Shown here one piece after another: positions 11,660 to 22,289 of a stretch of 64,000 bases of DNA (position 1 is its first letter; every line of letters begins with the position of its first letter). A program made the translations under genes and the position numbers. A model generated the notes under the pieces. It was not told the origin of the DNA. It did no database searches and was given only the letters and a program-made list of their open reading frames with translations. This stretch comes from Cannabis sativa (Eukaryota > Streptophyta > Magnoliopsida > Rosales > Cannabaceae): assembly GCF_029168945.1 (NCBI RefSeq), contig NC_083602.1, forward strand, positions 61,276,600-61,340,599, read 5' to 3'.

Positions 11660-12336
11660 ATCATATGTGCATGAGGGGGAGACATATTCATGTTGCACTC
11701 TTTTTCCCTTAGTTCAGGTTTTGTCCCAATGGGTTTTCCTGACAAGGTTTTTAACGAGGCAACTTGCAAATAATTATGAATATGAAATATATATTATACT
11801 CTTTTCCCTAGCTCAGATTTTGTCCCACTGGGTTTTTCTGGCAAAGTTTTTAACGAGGCAACTATAAATCATGTTAACATACTTGCATTTTATGAAGCAA
11901 GTAGAGAATGTGTGTGAGTGAGATCATTGACATAGCATATTCGGGAAACATATGGATTGCACTCAATAAAGAAGTATCAACCCAAGCAATTCTCTATGGA
12001 TAATACTGCTTGCATCGTTCAACTAAAAGGAGGTACATTGAAGGAGATAGAGTTAGAACACATTTCACGAAATTCTTCTTTATACGCTTCAAGAAAATGC
12101 ATATTGGTGTTCAACATATTCAATCAAGTGTCAATCTTACAAACTTATTCACAAAGTTATTACCAACATCAACATTTGAGAAGATGGCAGACAAGATCGA
12201 AATTCGTCGATTAGAAGATCTCCACAAATGCCTAAATGAGGGGGAGGGAGTTAGTTTACACTATACTCTTTTTCCTTTGACCAAGTTTTCAGCAAGATTT
12301 TTAATAAGGCAACTATTATGGACATCCAAGGGGGAG
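11660..12336 (+). pseudogene. copia RNase H remnant and 3' untranslated tail, copy 1
   Basis: Between about 11895 and 12220 the translation, across one frame change, gives EDNTAC-like, QLKGG and HIGVQHIQSS motifs and an LFTK end. These are the C-terminal part of copia RNase H. In this copy the segment reads in two frames and is not a functional ORF. Around it a GTTTTGTCCCA...GGTTTTTAACGAGGCAA module recurs (near 11717 and 11818, with a weaker trace near 12285). Plant copia families often carry such modules between pol and the 3' LTR. The segment ends in the polypurine tract. Confidence 0.75.
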
Positions 12337-12589
12337 TGTTATAAATATTAATAATTATGTGGATGTCCAAATCTTTTATTTATTACCATGAATTGTAATC
12401 AACATTCATCTTTTCCTCAGTTTCCCTTTTTCTTAGTTTCTTAATATCTCACTCTTGTATTTGTATAAATAGGGGTTCACCCCATTGGAATAAACAACTC
12501 AGAAATTCTCATTCACTTTCTCTTTCTCTCTTCATCTTCTTCTTCTTTCTTCTCTTCTACTTTATATTATTTTATATTATTTTATAACA
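12337..12589 (+). repeat. 3' LTR of hairpin-rich element copy 1
   Basis: Same length and ends as 7177-7429. It is preceded by CCAAGGGGGAG and followed by the target duplication ATAAT. Confidence 0.85.
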
Positions 12590-13153
12590 ATAATAATAAT
12601 AATAATAATAATAAAATATGAAAGCAAATCCATATAACTTGCACAAAAATACAACATGAAGAATTAAAACTTATTAATAACAATAAATATTTAAAAACAA
12701 TAATAATAATAATATATTAATTATTGAATTAATTATTGAATAATAATAAAATAAGGGATTTAAAACAAAAGGGAATCCAATTTAATGAGACATTAATTAA
12801 CTAAATTCATTAACTAAAATTAGCTCAAAATTAAATACATTAAAAGCTAAGATTTGGAATATTATAAAAAGTATAACCTATTTAAGATAAAATAAAAATG
12901 TCAGAAAATAGCTAATCTAATTTCTAATAATAGTATGATGACTAATCTAAAACTAAGGCTTGACCAAAAATAAACCAAATCTATTAAAAATAAAAAAAAA
13001 CAAGTGAAAACAAAAAACTAACAATTTACACTTCTAAGCAAAAAAGAGAAAATTACTCAAAAAATTCAAACTAAAAAACATGTAAACTGCCATAAAAATA
13101 ATATAATTAAAGCTAATTTAATTAATTAATTAGTAGAAAAAATAAATTATTTT
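12590..13153. other. spacer between the two hairpin-rich elements
   Basis: Very AT-rich, starting with an (AAT)n run at about 12590-12614. No gene or recognisable element. It ends in ATTTT (13149-13153), the target duplication of copy 2. Confidence 0.6.
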
Positions 13154-13756
13154 TGTTATAAATATTAATAATTATGTGGATGTCCAAATCTTTTATTTAT
13201 TACCATTAATTGTAATCAACATTCCTCTTTTTCTTAGTTTCCCTTTTTCTTAGTTTCTTAATATCTCACTCTTGTATTTGTATAAATAGGGGTTCACCCC
13301 ATTGAAATAAACAACTCAAAAATTCTCATTCACTTTCTCTTTCTCTCTCCATCTTATTCTTCTTCTTTCTTTTCATCTACTTTATATTATTTTATAACAT
13401 GTTATCAGCACGAGTCTTTGCCCAAGCTTCAAGCATGAGTCTCTGCCCAAGCTTCAAGCATGAGTGATCTCTGCCTAAGTCCCAATGTAAGTATTTTGTT
13501 AAAGTTCTTGAATTGTTTCAAGGTCACGATACACTAAATATATATTTATATATATATACTTATCTGACTGAAACAAGTTCAAGAATCATTTGGTTTCCTT
13601 TTTATTTTTATCTATATATCTATATATTATATATGTATGTATATGCTTTTATATGTTTATTATTGATTTCATATATATATATTATGTTCTTATCATTGAT
13701 AATATTTACAATATATGTGTGTCAATGATATGATAAAGAAAATCTGTATAAATTAT

Positions 13757-13936
13757 ACATATATCCAGAAGATTATGTATCATCGATAAAATATTGCATA
13801 TATCTTGAAGATTATGCATCATCGATAAAATATTGCATATATCTTGAAGATTATGCATCCTCGATAAAATATTGTATATATCCTGAAGATTATGCGTCCT
13901 CAATAAAATCTTGCATATATCCTGAAGATTATGCAA
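13757..13936 (+). repeat. 39-bp tandem repeat in copy 2, about 5 units
   Basis: Same unit as 7757-7975, with about one repeat fewer. Several units have CTTGAAGAT in place of CCTGAAGAT, which changes the loop but leaves the TGCATA/TATGCA stem intact. Confidence 0.8.
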
Positions 13937-16900
13937 ACGTAATGTTCATTATATAGTTGATGGATATATAATGAAAGAGATGAATACATATTTATATATA
14001 TGTTCTTGTATTCTTTGAGGACAATGAAAAGTAATCTAATATCGATATAGATTTTGACAAACCTTTCCTGAAGTAAATGTTTTATATTTATCGAAGAAAA
14101 AAATGATTGTATTTATGTGAATACAACTAAAGAATCATTAAAAATGATTATTATTGATGCAATTTTATAGTGGGTTTTGAATACCTAAAAAGAATGTTAA
14201 GAAAATTGCATTGAAACATCAAAGTATAAGAATAACAGTGAGCATGACTAATGTAATTTAAATACATGAGACATGTATTTATTGTTCATCATTCCCTGCA
14301 GAGAATGATACGAATTGAATTCAACTACTTTTAAAGATTGTTTGTATTAGTCATGTTACTATACATTGTTATTACTTGCAATGTTGGAAATTATTGCATG
14401 TGACATATATTAAAGATCAAATTTTGCATACATCTTGGAGATTATGCAAAAATTGTATTCATATATTCTTTGAAATATTGTTAAAGAAATTGATGAGTAA
14501 TTTCTTTTTATATATGAACGAGTAATAAATTTTTAAGAAATTTATAATAATGTTCTACTTGTTCAACGTCATTCCCCGAAGTGAATGTAATGATTTTAAA
14601 TAATCAATGGCATTGTTTGCTACTCAAATATTTCTAGAAGAAATTAGAAACAACCAAACGATGAAATACCACACACAATCAAAGTGCATGAAATCTATAT
14701 ATCATGTGTGAGATTGAATAATAGTAGTCGCGTACGTGTAGTACGAACATACTTATAATCAAGATAAAAGTATATTTGATTATTGAATAAGTGTGAATTG
14801 TACAAATTGATTGTACATTTAGAATATTTAAATGTCATTTCCTGAAGAGAATGAATAGACATGAAATTCTATTTCAAAGAATATAAATTTCACATATATT
14901 TGTAATGCCAGAAGCAAATTAATCCATGCATATTTTATTATTTCTTGAAATCAATAGTTTCAAACTATTGTTAGTACAGGATATGTATATATATAGTTAC
15001 TATATAATTCAGTTTGCATATTCCTAAAAGTGGATATATAATTTACTAATATTTGTTAGTGATCCAATATAATCAAAGTGATAACGAATCACAAAATGAT
15101 TATTTGAAAAGCTTCCTGAAGAAGTCTTACATACAATTGCTACTTGGAGTAGTAAAATATATTTGTATGTACCTAGATGTATAGCTTTTATCTAGTTATG
15201 AAAGTAATAAGAAATAGCTTATTGTATGTACTGGTTGTACATTTAAATATATTATATCAAGTCATGATAATTAGACTAATGAATAGTCTATTAATAAATT
15301 AGATGACTTGTTAAAAAGATACCGAGAAAAATGAATGATATATTATGGTTATATCTATTTGACCATTACAATAACATGATGAAGTTGTCATGTATCTTTA
15401 AATTATACACATCATTAAATTGACGATAGTGATTCCTGAAGAAATATAAAGTTTGATAAACATAATAGTCACTCCTGAAGAGTGTATATGTTTTGGAGAA
15501 TAATTGAATTATATTATTCGTGTATATAAAAATGAAAATTTTTATGATTACTTATATGTTGTAGTGATTTTACATTACCTTGTGAAAGTTTCATTGAAAT
15601 ACAAATTATAGTGAACCTGAAGTTCATGAATTGAGTTATTTTGACATGATCAATCATCTGCAATAAATTGTCAAAGGATTTGACTAAATTTTGTTGAAGA
15701 ACCAGAAGATTCTTCTCATTATTAATTTATAAGGCTCAAAAGAAGAATATGCATATATTTTAACATAAAAAATATTTAAATTATATTTCTTTAACAATCT
15801 TGAGCCATTGTTAGATTTTTATTGCATAGTTTCTTATCGATGTGATAAGATTTTATGATCATGCATTTAAAAAATGTGTAAATTTATGTATTTCTTATTA
15901 TACACGTGTGACTCATTCTTAGAAATGAATTAAGTTCATAAGTATTGAACTTGAACCTGAAGTTTATTGAACCTGAAGTTCAATGTCATATAGTATATAT
16001 GGGTTTAAATAAATATTAATTCATTGTGATATATTGAAATTCCTACAGGTGTATTAATATTATTAGATATCACAATTTTTAAAAATTCTCTCGATCAGGG
16101 GGAGAGAAGCAGTTGGGATCGATGATAATTTTTGAAAAATGATCCTTGCACAAAGTATATAAGAACGATATAGTTCAAAATAATATATACCAATTGCAAA
16201 TCAATATTATTCAAAGTTGAGTTAGAATGAGTTGAAACGCCTTAAGCGTAAATGAACAATATAGAAATTGTTAGTAAATGTTCATTTGATTTGCCCTGAA
16301 GTTGTTAAATCTAGAGGTACTCATGGAGATACCTTAATGTTATAAAGTATTATAATGATAACCGTGATGAAAACGGTACTTGAAGAGACTCCCAAGAGAA
16401 GTTAGACATAACACATTTGATCATAATTGAATCCCTGAAGTGATTCTATATAGGTACATATAAATTAAAGAGATCTCTATAAGTTATGTCAATATGGGAG
16501 GAAATTATCATATAATTTTTGTCGAAAATAAATATTGAATGTGTGCATATGCAATAAACTAACATGAGATAGCAAGGATCATGGTATTAGATTTGTCGAG
16601 AATTATCGACATACATTTTGACTTTTGGCCAAAATATTATGACGCAGTCCAGGCAAATTTACTCACATAAAGTGAAGTAAGACCTGTAGGGTGTGCAAAT
16701 AAATATTTCTAATGAGAAATTTGCATATATGTATTTGTACATAATGAATTATTGTACAAAGTTTGCATAGACATGAGATTGATTGAAGTAAGGCTTAAAT
16801 ATTGAGAAAATATAATCATGATTTGATTATAGCCTGGAATATATTTTATGAGGATTTATAAGCGTCACATAAATGTTGCAACAAAAAGTTATTCATTTGG

Positions 16901-17599
16901 AGCTCCTAATATAGTGAGAATTTGAAATAAGCCTTATCTAAAAATTCTAGAAGAATTTAATACATGTCTTAAGTGATAGAAATTTTAAGTCGCGCGCACT
17001 ATATGACAAAAATCTTTGTATGAAATAAGGACATGTAAGTAAATTATTGTTTGAAAAATACGTATGGTTGTCTATGTAGTATAAATACGTAAATTATATG
17101 TTGTGATAGACTCTTGAAGAGTTTTTGATTAATTGAAGAACAAACTTTTATTTCTTTTGTATATCGAAAAATATTAAATGTATAAAGTTTGTTCATTAGT
17201 ATTGAAGTCCTGAAGTACTTCATATGTATCAAGAATTATAGATATATGATCATTTGATATGAAAATTAAGATCATACAACAAGATGGAACAAATATATGG
17301 TCTTGGAGTACCATCATTGTCACAAATGAAAATTTATATTATCATTAATGTGTTATGTTCATATCTACTTGAAATGTTAAATTTTAGTATGAACAAGATT
17401 GTATATACACATGAATGATACAATTAGTTGGATAAATATTAATGTTCCACGAACCCCTCATCTATAATTTAGAAGTCCATACATACTCTGAAAGAGTTAT
17501 AGAAAATATATGATCAGAGATTGTATATGGTGATTTTTAAAAAAGTGATAACAATAATCTTATGAGATCTATTATCACCAAAAGAATTATGGATCATAT

Positions 17600-18270
17600 G
17601 TGCATGAGGGGGAGACATATTCATGTTGCACTCTTTTTCCCTTAGCTCAGGTTTTGTCCCACTGGGTTTTCCTGGCAAGGTTTTTAACGAGGCAACTTGC
17701 AAATAATTATGAATATGAAATATATATTGTACTCTTTTCCCTAGCTCAGATTTTGTCTCACTGGGTTTTTCTGGCGAGGTTTTTAACGAGGCAATTATAA
17801 ATCATGTTAACATACTTGCATTTTATGAAGCAAGTAGAGAATGTGTGTGAGTGAGATCATTGACATAGCATATTTGGGAAACATATGGATTGCACTCAAT
17901 AAAGAAGTATCAACCCAAGCAGTTCTCTATGAAGATAATACTGCTTGCATCGCTCAACTTAAAGGAGGGTACATTGAAGGAGATAGAGTTAGAACACATT
18001 TCACCAAATTCTTCTTTATACGCTTCAAGAAAACGCATATTGGTGTTCAACATATTCAATCAAGTGTCAATCTTGCAAACTTATTCACAAAGTTATGACC
18101 AACATCAATATTTGAGAAGACGGTAGACAAGATGGAATTTCGTCGATTAGAAGATCTCCACAAATGCCTAAATGAGGGGGAGTTAGTTTATACTATACTC
18201 TTTTTCTTTTTGATCAAGTTTTTCAGCAAGATTTTTAATAAGGCAGTTATTATGGACATCCAAGGGGAAG
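17600..18270 (+). pseudogene. copia RNase H remnant and 3' tail, copy 2
   Basis: The frame 17841-18098 reads through YEDNTACIAQLKGG, HIGVQHIQSS and NLFTKL, the terminal RNase H segment of copia polyproteins. It is cleaner here than in copy 1, since one frame spans 85 codons. No upstream reverse transcriptase is present, so it cannot act as an RNase H on its own. The GTTTTGTCCCACTGGGTTTT module recurs upstream, and a polypurine tract CAAGGGGAAG ends the region. Confidence 0.78.
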
Positions 18271-18526
18271 TGTTATAAATATTAATAATTATGTGGATGT
18301 CCAAATCTTTTATTTATTACCATTAATTGTAATCAACATTCCTCTTTTTCTTAGTTTCCCTTTTTCTTAGTTTCTTAATATCTCACTCTTGTATTTGCAT
18401 AAATAGGGGTTCACCCCATTGAAATAAATAACTCAGAAATTCTCATTCACTTTCTCTTTCTCTCTCCATCTTATTCTTCTTCTTTCTTTTCATCTACTTT
18501 ATATTATTTTATATTATTTTATAAAA
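18271..18526 (+). repeat. 3' LTR of hairpin-rich element copy 2
   Basis: Starts TGTTATAAATATTAAT after a polypurine tract and ends TTTTATAAAA, where the family usually ends in CA. It is followed by ATTTT. Confidence 0.82.
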
Positions 18527-18548
18527 ATTTTAATTTTTAGTTATTTTT

Positions 18549-19384
18549 AAAGGTGTGTTTGGAAGTAACTGTGTAATTACTAGGTAGGGTAATTACTATG
18601 GTGGTAATTACACAGTTTAGTAATTACACTATATTTAAAAAATGCAAGTTATGTTTGGATATGATGTGGTAATTACATATGAATTCCTAATATCTTGTTT
18701 GGCAAAATATTTAGGGTGCGTTTGGAAGTAACTGTGTAATTACTAAGTAGGGTAATTACTAGGGTGGTAATTACACAGTGTAGTAATTACATTATATTTT
18801 AAAATGCAAGGTGTGTTTGGATATGAGGTGGTAATTACATATGAATTCTTAATATCTTGTTTGGCAAAATAGTTAGTAATTACATGAGAAAATAATATTT
18901 TTAGTAGTTAATATTTAATATGGAAAGTTTTTAGTAATTACACAGTGTAATTACATTCAATTCTCATGGGGGGCCATGAGAATTGTAGAGTGTAATTGGA
19001 ACCCCTCAATTACTTCCAATTACACAGTTACAGTGTAATTACATGGTCAGACAAACATGCCAAATTGTGTAATTACCTCCAATTACGTAATTACACACAA
19101 ATCCAATTACAGTGTGGCTTTCCAAACGCACCCTCAGTAATTACATAGAAAAATAATATTTTAAGTAGCTAATGTTTAATATGAAAAGTTTTTAGTAATT
19201 ACACCGTGTAATTACATTCAATTCTCATGGGGGGCCATGAGAATTGGAGAGTGTAATTAGAACCCCTCAGTTACTTCCAATTACACAGTTACAGTGTAAT
19301 TACATGGTCAGGCAAACATGTCAAACTGTGTAATTACCTCTAATTACACACAAATCTAATTACATTGTGGCTTTCAAACACACC
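18549..19384. mobile_element. Tourist-like (PIF/Harbinger) MITE, interrupted by a second copy
   Basis: The outer element starts AGGTGTGTTTGGAAG and ends CTTTCAAACACACCCT. A TAA trinucleotide flanks both sides, as expected for PIF/Harbinger target duplications. Its interior is packed with GTAATTAC/TGTAATTA repeats. It is split at about 18713 by a second member of the family, so its two parts are 18549-18713 and 19133-19384. There is no coding capacity. Confidence 0.7.
18714..19132. mobile_element. inner Tourist-like MITE
   Basis: Termini GGGTGCGTTTGGAAG and CTTTCCAAACGCACCC are inverted repeats of the PIF/Tourist type (GGG...GTTTGG). Flanking trinucleotides are TTA and TCA, compatible with a slightly eroded target duplication. 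Its body is closely similar to the interrupted outer copy, including a GGGGGGCCATGAGAATTG segment that occurs in both. Confidence 0.7.
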
Positions 19385-20029
19385 CTTAATGAAAATATTA
19401 AAATTAATTACTGAAATTTTCTCAAACAGCAATCACGCGCATGAAACTCGGCTCAGTCAATCTACAATGCTCAAGCTGTCTTCGTCCAACTCCCCTGTCG
19501 GCCTTACTCAGGCGACACCGCCCAGCCTATTCTACATATCTTCAGGAGAACCAAGCTTTAATAGCCAACAAAACTTACAAGAGATGAATAATAGAAGCAT
19601 ACAAATCATAAAATTAATTCACAAACCACTCTCAATCACTATTACTATGATTGATAACACTAAACATTACCTAAGAGGATGGCCGAGGGCTTACACTCGA
19701 GAATAAAAACTGAAAAAACAAACATACAAATGATCATATGAAATCCCAAAGATTGTAAAATATCAAATAGAAAAATAAATATTCAACAAAAGAACAAACA
19801 TATTCTAGTATGAATAACAATGCATGGATCGATCACTATCAAGTATCTCAAGAATCATATGATGATTAAAGAATCTAAAAGAAAATACAAAAAAAATCAA
19901 GGAAAATCGAGAATTGAATCAATCAATTCCAAAATATGATCAAATCAAAGAAAACACAGAAGAAAAAAGAAACGATAATGGCTGTAAATTTGTAAAAAAA
20001 TTCAAGTAATCTCGAAAGAATGGAATTGT
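19385..20029. other. no gene recognised downstream of the pseudogene
   Basis: A short ORF (19365-19706) overlaps the MITE end and has no family resemblance. The interval could be the former 3' flank or untranslated region of the minus-strand pseudogene that ends at 20030. Nothing further can be supported. Confidence 0.4.
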
Positions 20030-20270
20030 TCAAAGCATTTCTTTTCTCGCTGCATAACCATATTGAGATCAGCGAATGTTATCCTCACGTCTTTTGTAAA
20101 CAAATCCTCCAATCCAACCAAACAAAAAGGTTGCGATTACTCCAAACGCAACACTGACTTTTTTTCCACCGCTCATTTCGTCTTCGGAAGAGTCGTTCCT
20201 AATTCTTCTTTCATGTCATGGTTAATGTCGTTGATATCCACTGCCGGAGACGGAGAAGGAGAAGCCAATT
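20030..20270 (-). pseudogene. small AGP/single-pass membrane protein pseudogene
   Basis: On the minus strand a Pro/Ser-rich stretch (ASPSPSPAVDINDIN, about 20266-20222) is followed, in another frame, by an acidic patch and an MSGGKK start (ATG at 20176). Next come a hydrophobic segment of about 18 residues and a basic stop-transfer (YKRRED). After NIR an in-frame TGA (20069-20071) interrupts, and the same frame then continues with SQYGYAARKEML to a natural stop at 20030. This order is typical of short plant arabinogalactan-type or uncharacterised single-pass membrane proteins, whose end is NIRRSQYGYAARRE-like. The first stop fits CGA to TGA, and a frameshift separates the proline-rich part from the membrane part. 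The likely role was at the cell surface; it is now non-functional. Confidence 0.7.
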
Positions 20271-20402
20271 CATGTATTTTGACACACATTGTATATTTGA
20301 TTCACTGGAAATTTTAAAAACTAACTCCAAAATCAGAAGGCAAAAAAGAACATGGTACAATCTATATATTCAGATTTCACCTTCACAAAACATGGGGACA
20401 AT

Positions 20403-21741
20403 ATTGCAAAATGGACTCATGGCTTCCTGGATATACAGACTTCACTCCTTACTGTTTCATAGGATCTGATCCCTCTATCCAAGTTGCAGATCTCATTGAT
20501 GAACATAGAAATTGGGATCTAGTGGCTATTTCAACTAACTTCGGGCAGGCAGATATTGATCGAATAATTTCCATTCCTCTCAGCATTTTTTCGTACTGAT
20601 GATGTACTCATTTGGAATGGTACCATCACATGCAATTATATAGTGAAGTCCGAGTATCAACTTGTTGCATCAGTGGCTGATCTTCAAGACACAAATAGTA
20701 GCTATAATCTTGAAAACTGGTGGACAAAATTCTAGAAGTTGAAGATACCTTCGAAACTTCGCATCTTTGTGTGGAAAGTTTTCCATAATGCCTTACCTGT
20801 CACTGCTGAACTAAACCGTAAACACATTTCAGACACTCCTTTTTGTCCATTGTGCAAAGCTCATAGAGAAACAATAAATCATGCACTTTTCTTCTGCACC
20901 AGAGCCAAAGAAGTGTGGCATCTATCACACCTAACTTTTGATCTCAAAATGGCTGTTACATCTACACCTGATGAATTTTTGCTTTATGTCTCAGCTAACA
21001 CATCATCTTTTGAGTTTGAAAGTTTTTTAGTTTGTTGTTGGAGTATCAAGTTCGAACGCAATGCTGAATACAATGAGAAATTGACCAAACTGCCTGCTGC
21101 TATTTTGGCTTTTGCAACAGATTACCTTGCCAAATACCAGGCTGTTCATGCACCAACAATGAATTCCACTTCCCTCGCTGGTCCATCTACCACTCCAGCT
21201 CCTGCCTCAACTATGGTTCCACCAGTTACACCTTGGACAGCTCCTCCTGTGGGCAAATTTAAATTAAACACAGATGCAGTCTGCAACAAAGCTCTTGGAA
21301 TAATTGGAATTGGTGCTGATTTGAGAGACTCCAGTGGATTCATTATTGCTGCGTTATCAAAATCAATGAAGGGGTGCTTCAAACCTGAAGAAATGGAGAC
21401 ATTGGCTCTTGCTCATACTCTGAAATGGTCAATCAACCTTTGCTTATCTGCTGAATTCATTGAAACAGATTCTTTGATGGTAGTTCAGGGTTTAAAAACT
21501 GCTTTTACTTGTAATTCTACTTTTCACACTATTTTGAAAGAGGTTAACTATTTAGTATCCTTTTTCCCACGAGCACAGATCGCACATGTTAAACGATTTG
21601 CTAAAACTTATGCCCATGTTTTGGCTAAGTTTGCTCTTACGGTGGATGTTGATTGTTCTTGGTTGGAGGAATTTCCACCTCCACTTATGACTATTATGTA
21701 ATTTCTTAAATTAATATAATGGTCTTTTTCTCAAAAAAAAA
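20403..21741 (+). mobile_element. 5'-truncated LINE (non-LTR retrotransposon)
   Basis: The insertion is bounded by a 16-bp direct repeat, AAAACATGGGGACAAT, at 20387-20402 and 21742-21757, and ends in a poly(A) run before the right copy. Its coding remnant covers only the C-terminal end of ORF2: a reverse-transcriptase zinc-binding region followed by an RNase H. 5' truncation, an A tail and a variable-length target duplication are the standard products of target-primed reverse transcription. The element lies just upstream of the minus-strand pseudogene, in what would have been its promoter or 5' region. Confidence 0.88.
20411..21701 (+). pseudogene. LINE ORF2 C-terminal fragment (zf-RVT and RNase H)
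   Basis: An upstream piece (20411-20599, containing NWDLVAI and a following linker) is out of frame with the main ORF, so at least one frameshift exists, and a TAG precedes the ATG at 20739. The 320-codon ORF 20739-21701 begins with the zinc-binding domain (KIPSKLRIFVWK, FCPLC, ETINHALFFC, WHL). A linker rich in Thr/Pro/Ala follows (residues about 135-165), then a plant LINE RNase H domain (KLNTDA, DSSGFI, EMETLAL, ETDSLMVV, VKRFAK). The endonuclease and polymerase are missing because of 5' truncation, so the product cannot transpose. Confidence 0.85.
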
Positions 21742-21757
21742 AAAACATGGGGACAAT

Positions 21758-22289
21758 GTATTAAAAAAAACATAAATAATCAATTTTTGTTGAATAATTA
21801 AACAAATTATTATTATTTTTAAATATAATGAATTTTTAATTTACGAGATACCCATTCCCTACATTTTATTAGTCATTCACGCATTTTCTTGTAGTATACT
21901 AGTATTCATTTATCAGCTAGTTACATGAATTTTGTAACTAGTGACATTTTTTTTTCTTTGAAATTTTTTAATAATTGCATTTGTAGGTTTTGTGGTTAAG
22001 CATTGGAGGGAAACAAAATTTTTGGCAAGTGTTGATTGATTTCCTAGCTGGCTAAAGGTATATCCTATCTTTTATTTTCTTTTAATTAATTATGAATTAA
22101 TAAGCATGTTAGAAGAGTTTGAATATCTTAAATATTCATTCGTAGTGAAGTAGATTCTGCGAATACATGTACTGCGGTCGGATGGGTGGAAATTACTATT
22201 TTATTGTTGTGGATTCTTATATGTTTTGATTTTATGGTTAATTTTTTTTTCCATGAATGTCCAATTTATAGTTGTTATGCTGTTAAAAT
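21758..22289. other. no gene recognised; possible left arm of the CACTA relic
   Basis: AT-rich sequence between the LINE and the large copia element. The CACTA transposase fragment begins right after the copia element, so this side may be its upstream part, but no CACTA terminus or transposase motif is visible here. The last five bases, AAAAT (22285-22289), nearly match GAAAT after the copia element. Confidence 0.35.

Larger units (their letters stand above)
7177..12589 (+). mobile_element. non-coding copia-derived LTR element, copy 1 (hairpin-rich interior)
   Basis: This is a complete LTR element of 5.4 kb. Its LTRs (7177-7429 and 12337-12589, 253 bp each) begin TGTTATAA and end TTATAACA, and it has a perfect 5-bp target duplication ATAAT (7172-7176, 12590-12594). 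A primer-site-like GTTATCAGCACGAG follows the 5' LTR, and a polypurine tract AAGGGGGAG precedes the 3' LTR. There is no gag, protease, integrase or reverse transcriptase. The only coding trace is an RNase H stub near 11900-12230. The interior is AT-rich and holds dozens of short inverted repeats. The LTRs differ at only a few sites, so insertion was recent. It must have been mobilised in trans. Confidence 0.85.
13154..18526 (+). mobile_element. non-coding copia-derived LTR element, copy 2 (hairpin-rich interior)
   Basis: A second independent insertion of the same family in the same orientation, 565 bp downstream of copy 1. The LTRs are 13154-13399 and 18271-18526 (the last CA has become AA), and the target duplication ATTTT lies at 13149-13153 and 18527-18531. 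Different target duplications show that copies 1 and 2 are separate insertions and not one duplicated block. The interior is collinear with copy 1 with a few small indels, and the same hairpins recur. The only coding trace is an RNase H stub near 17840-18130. Confidence 0.85.

Noticed and set aside
20063..20469. Plus-strand ORFs of 83-84 codons
   Set aside because: They are antisense to the minus-strand AGP-type pseudogene or cross the LINE boundary.
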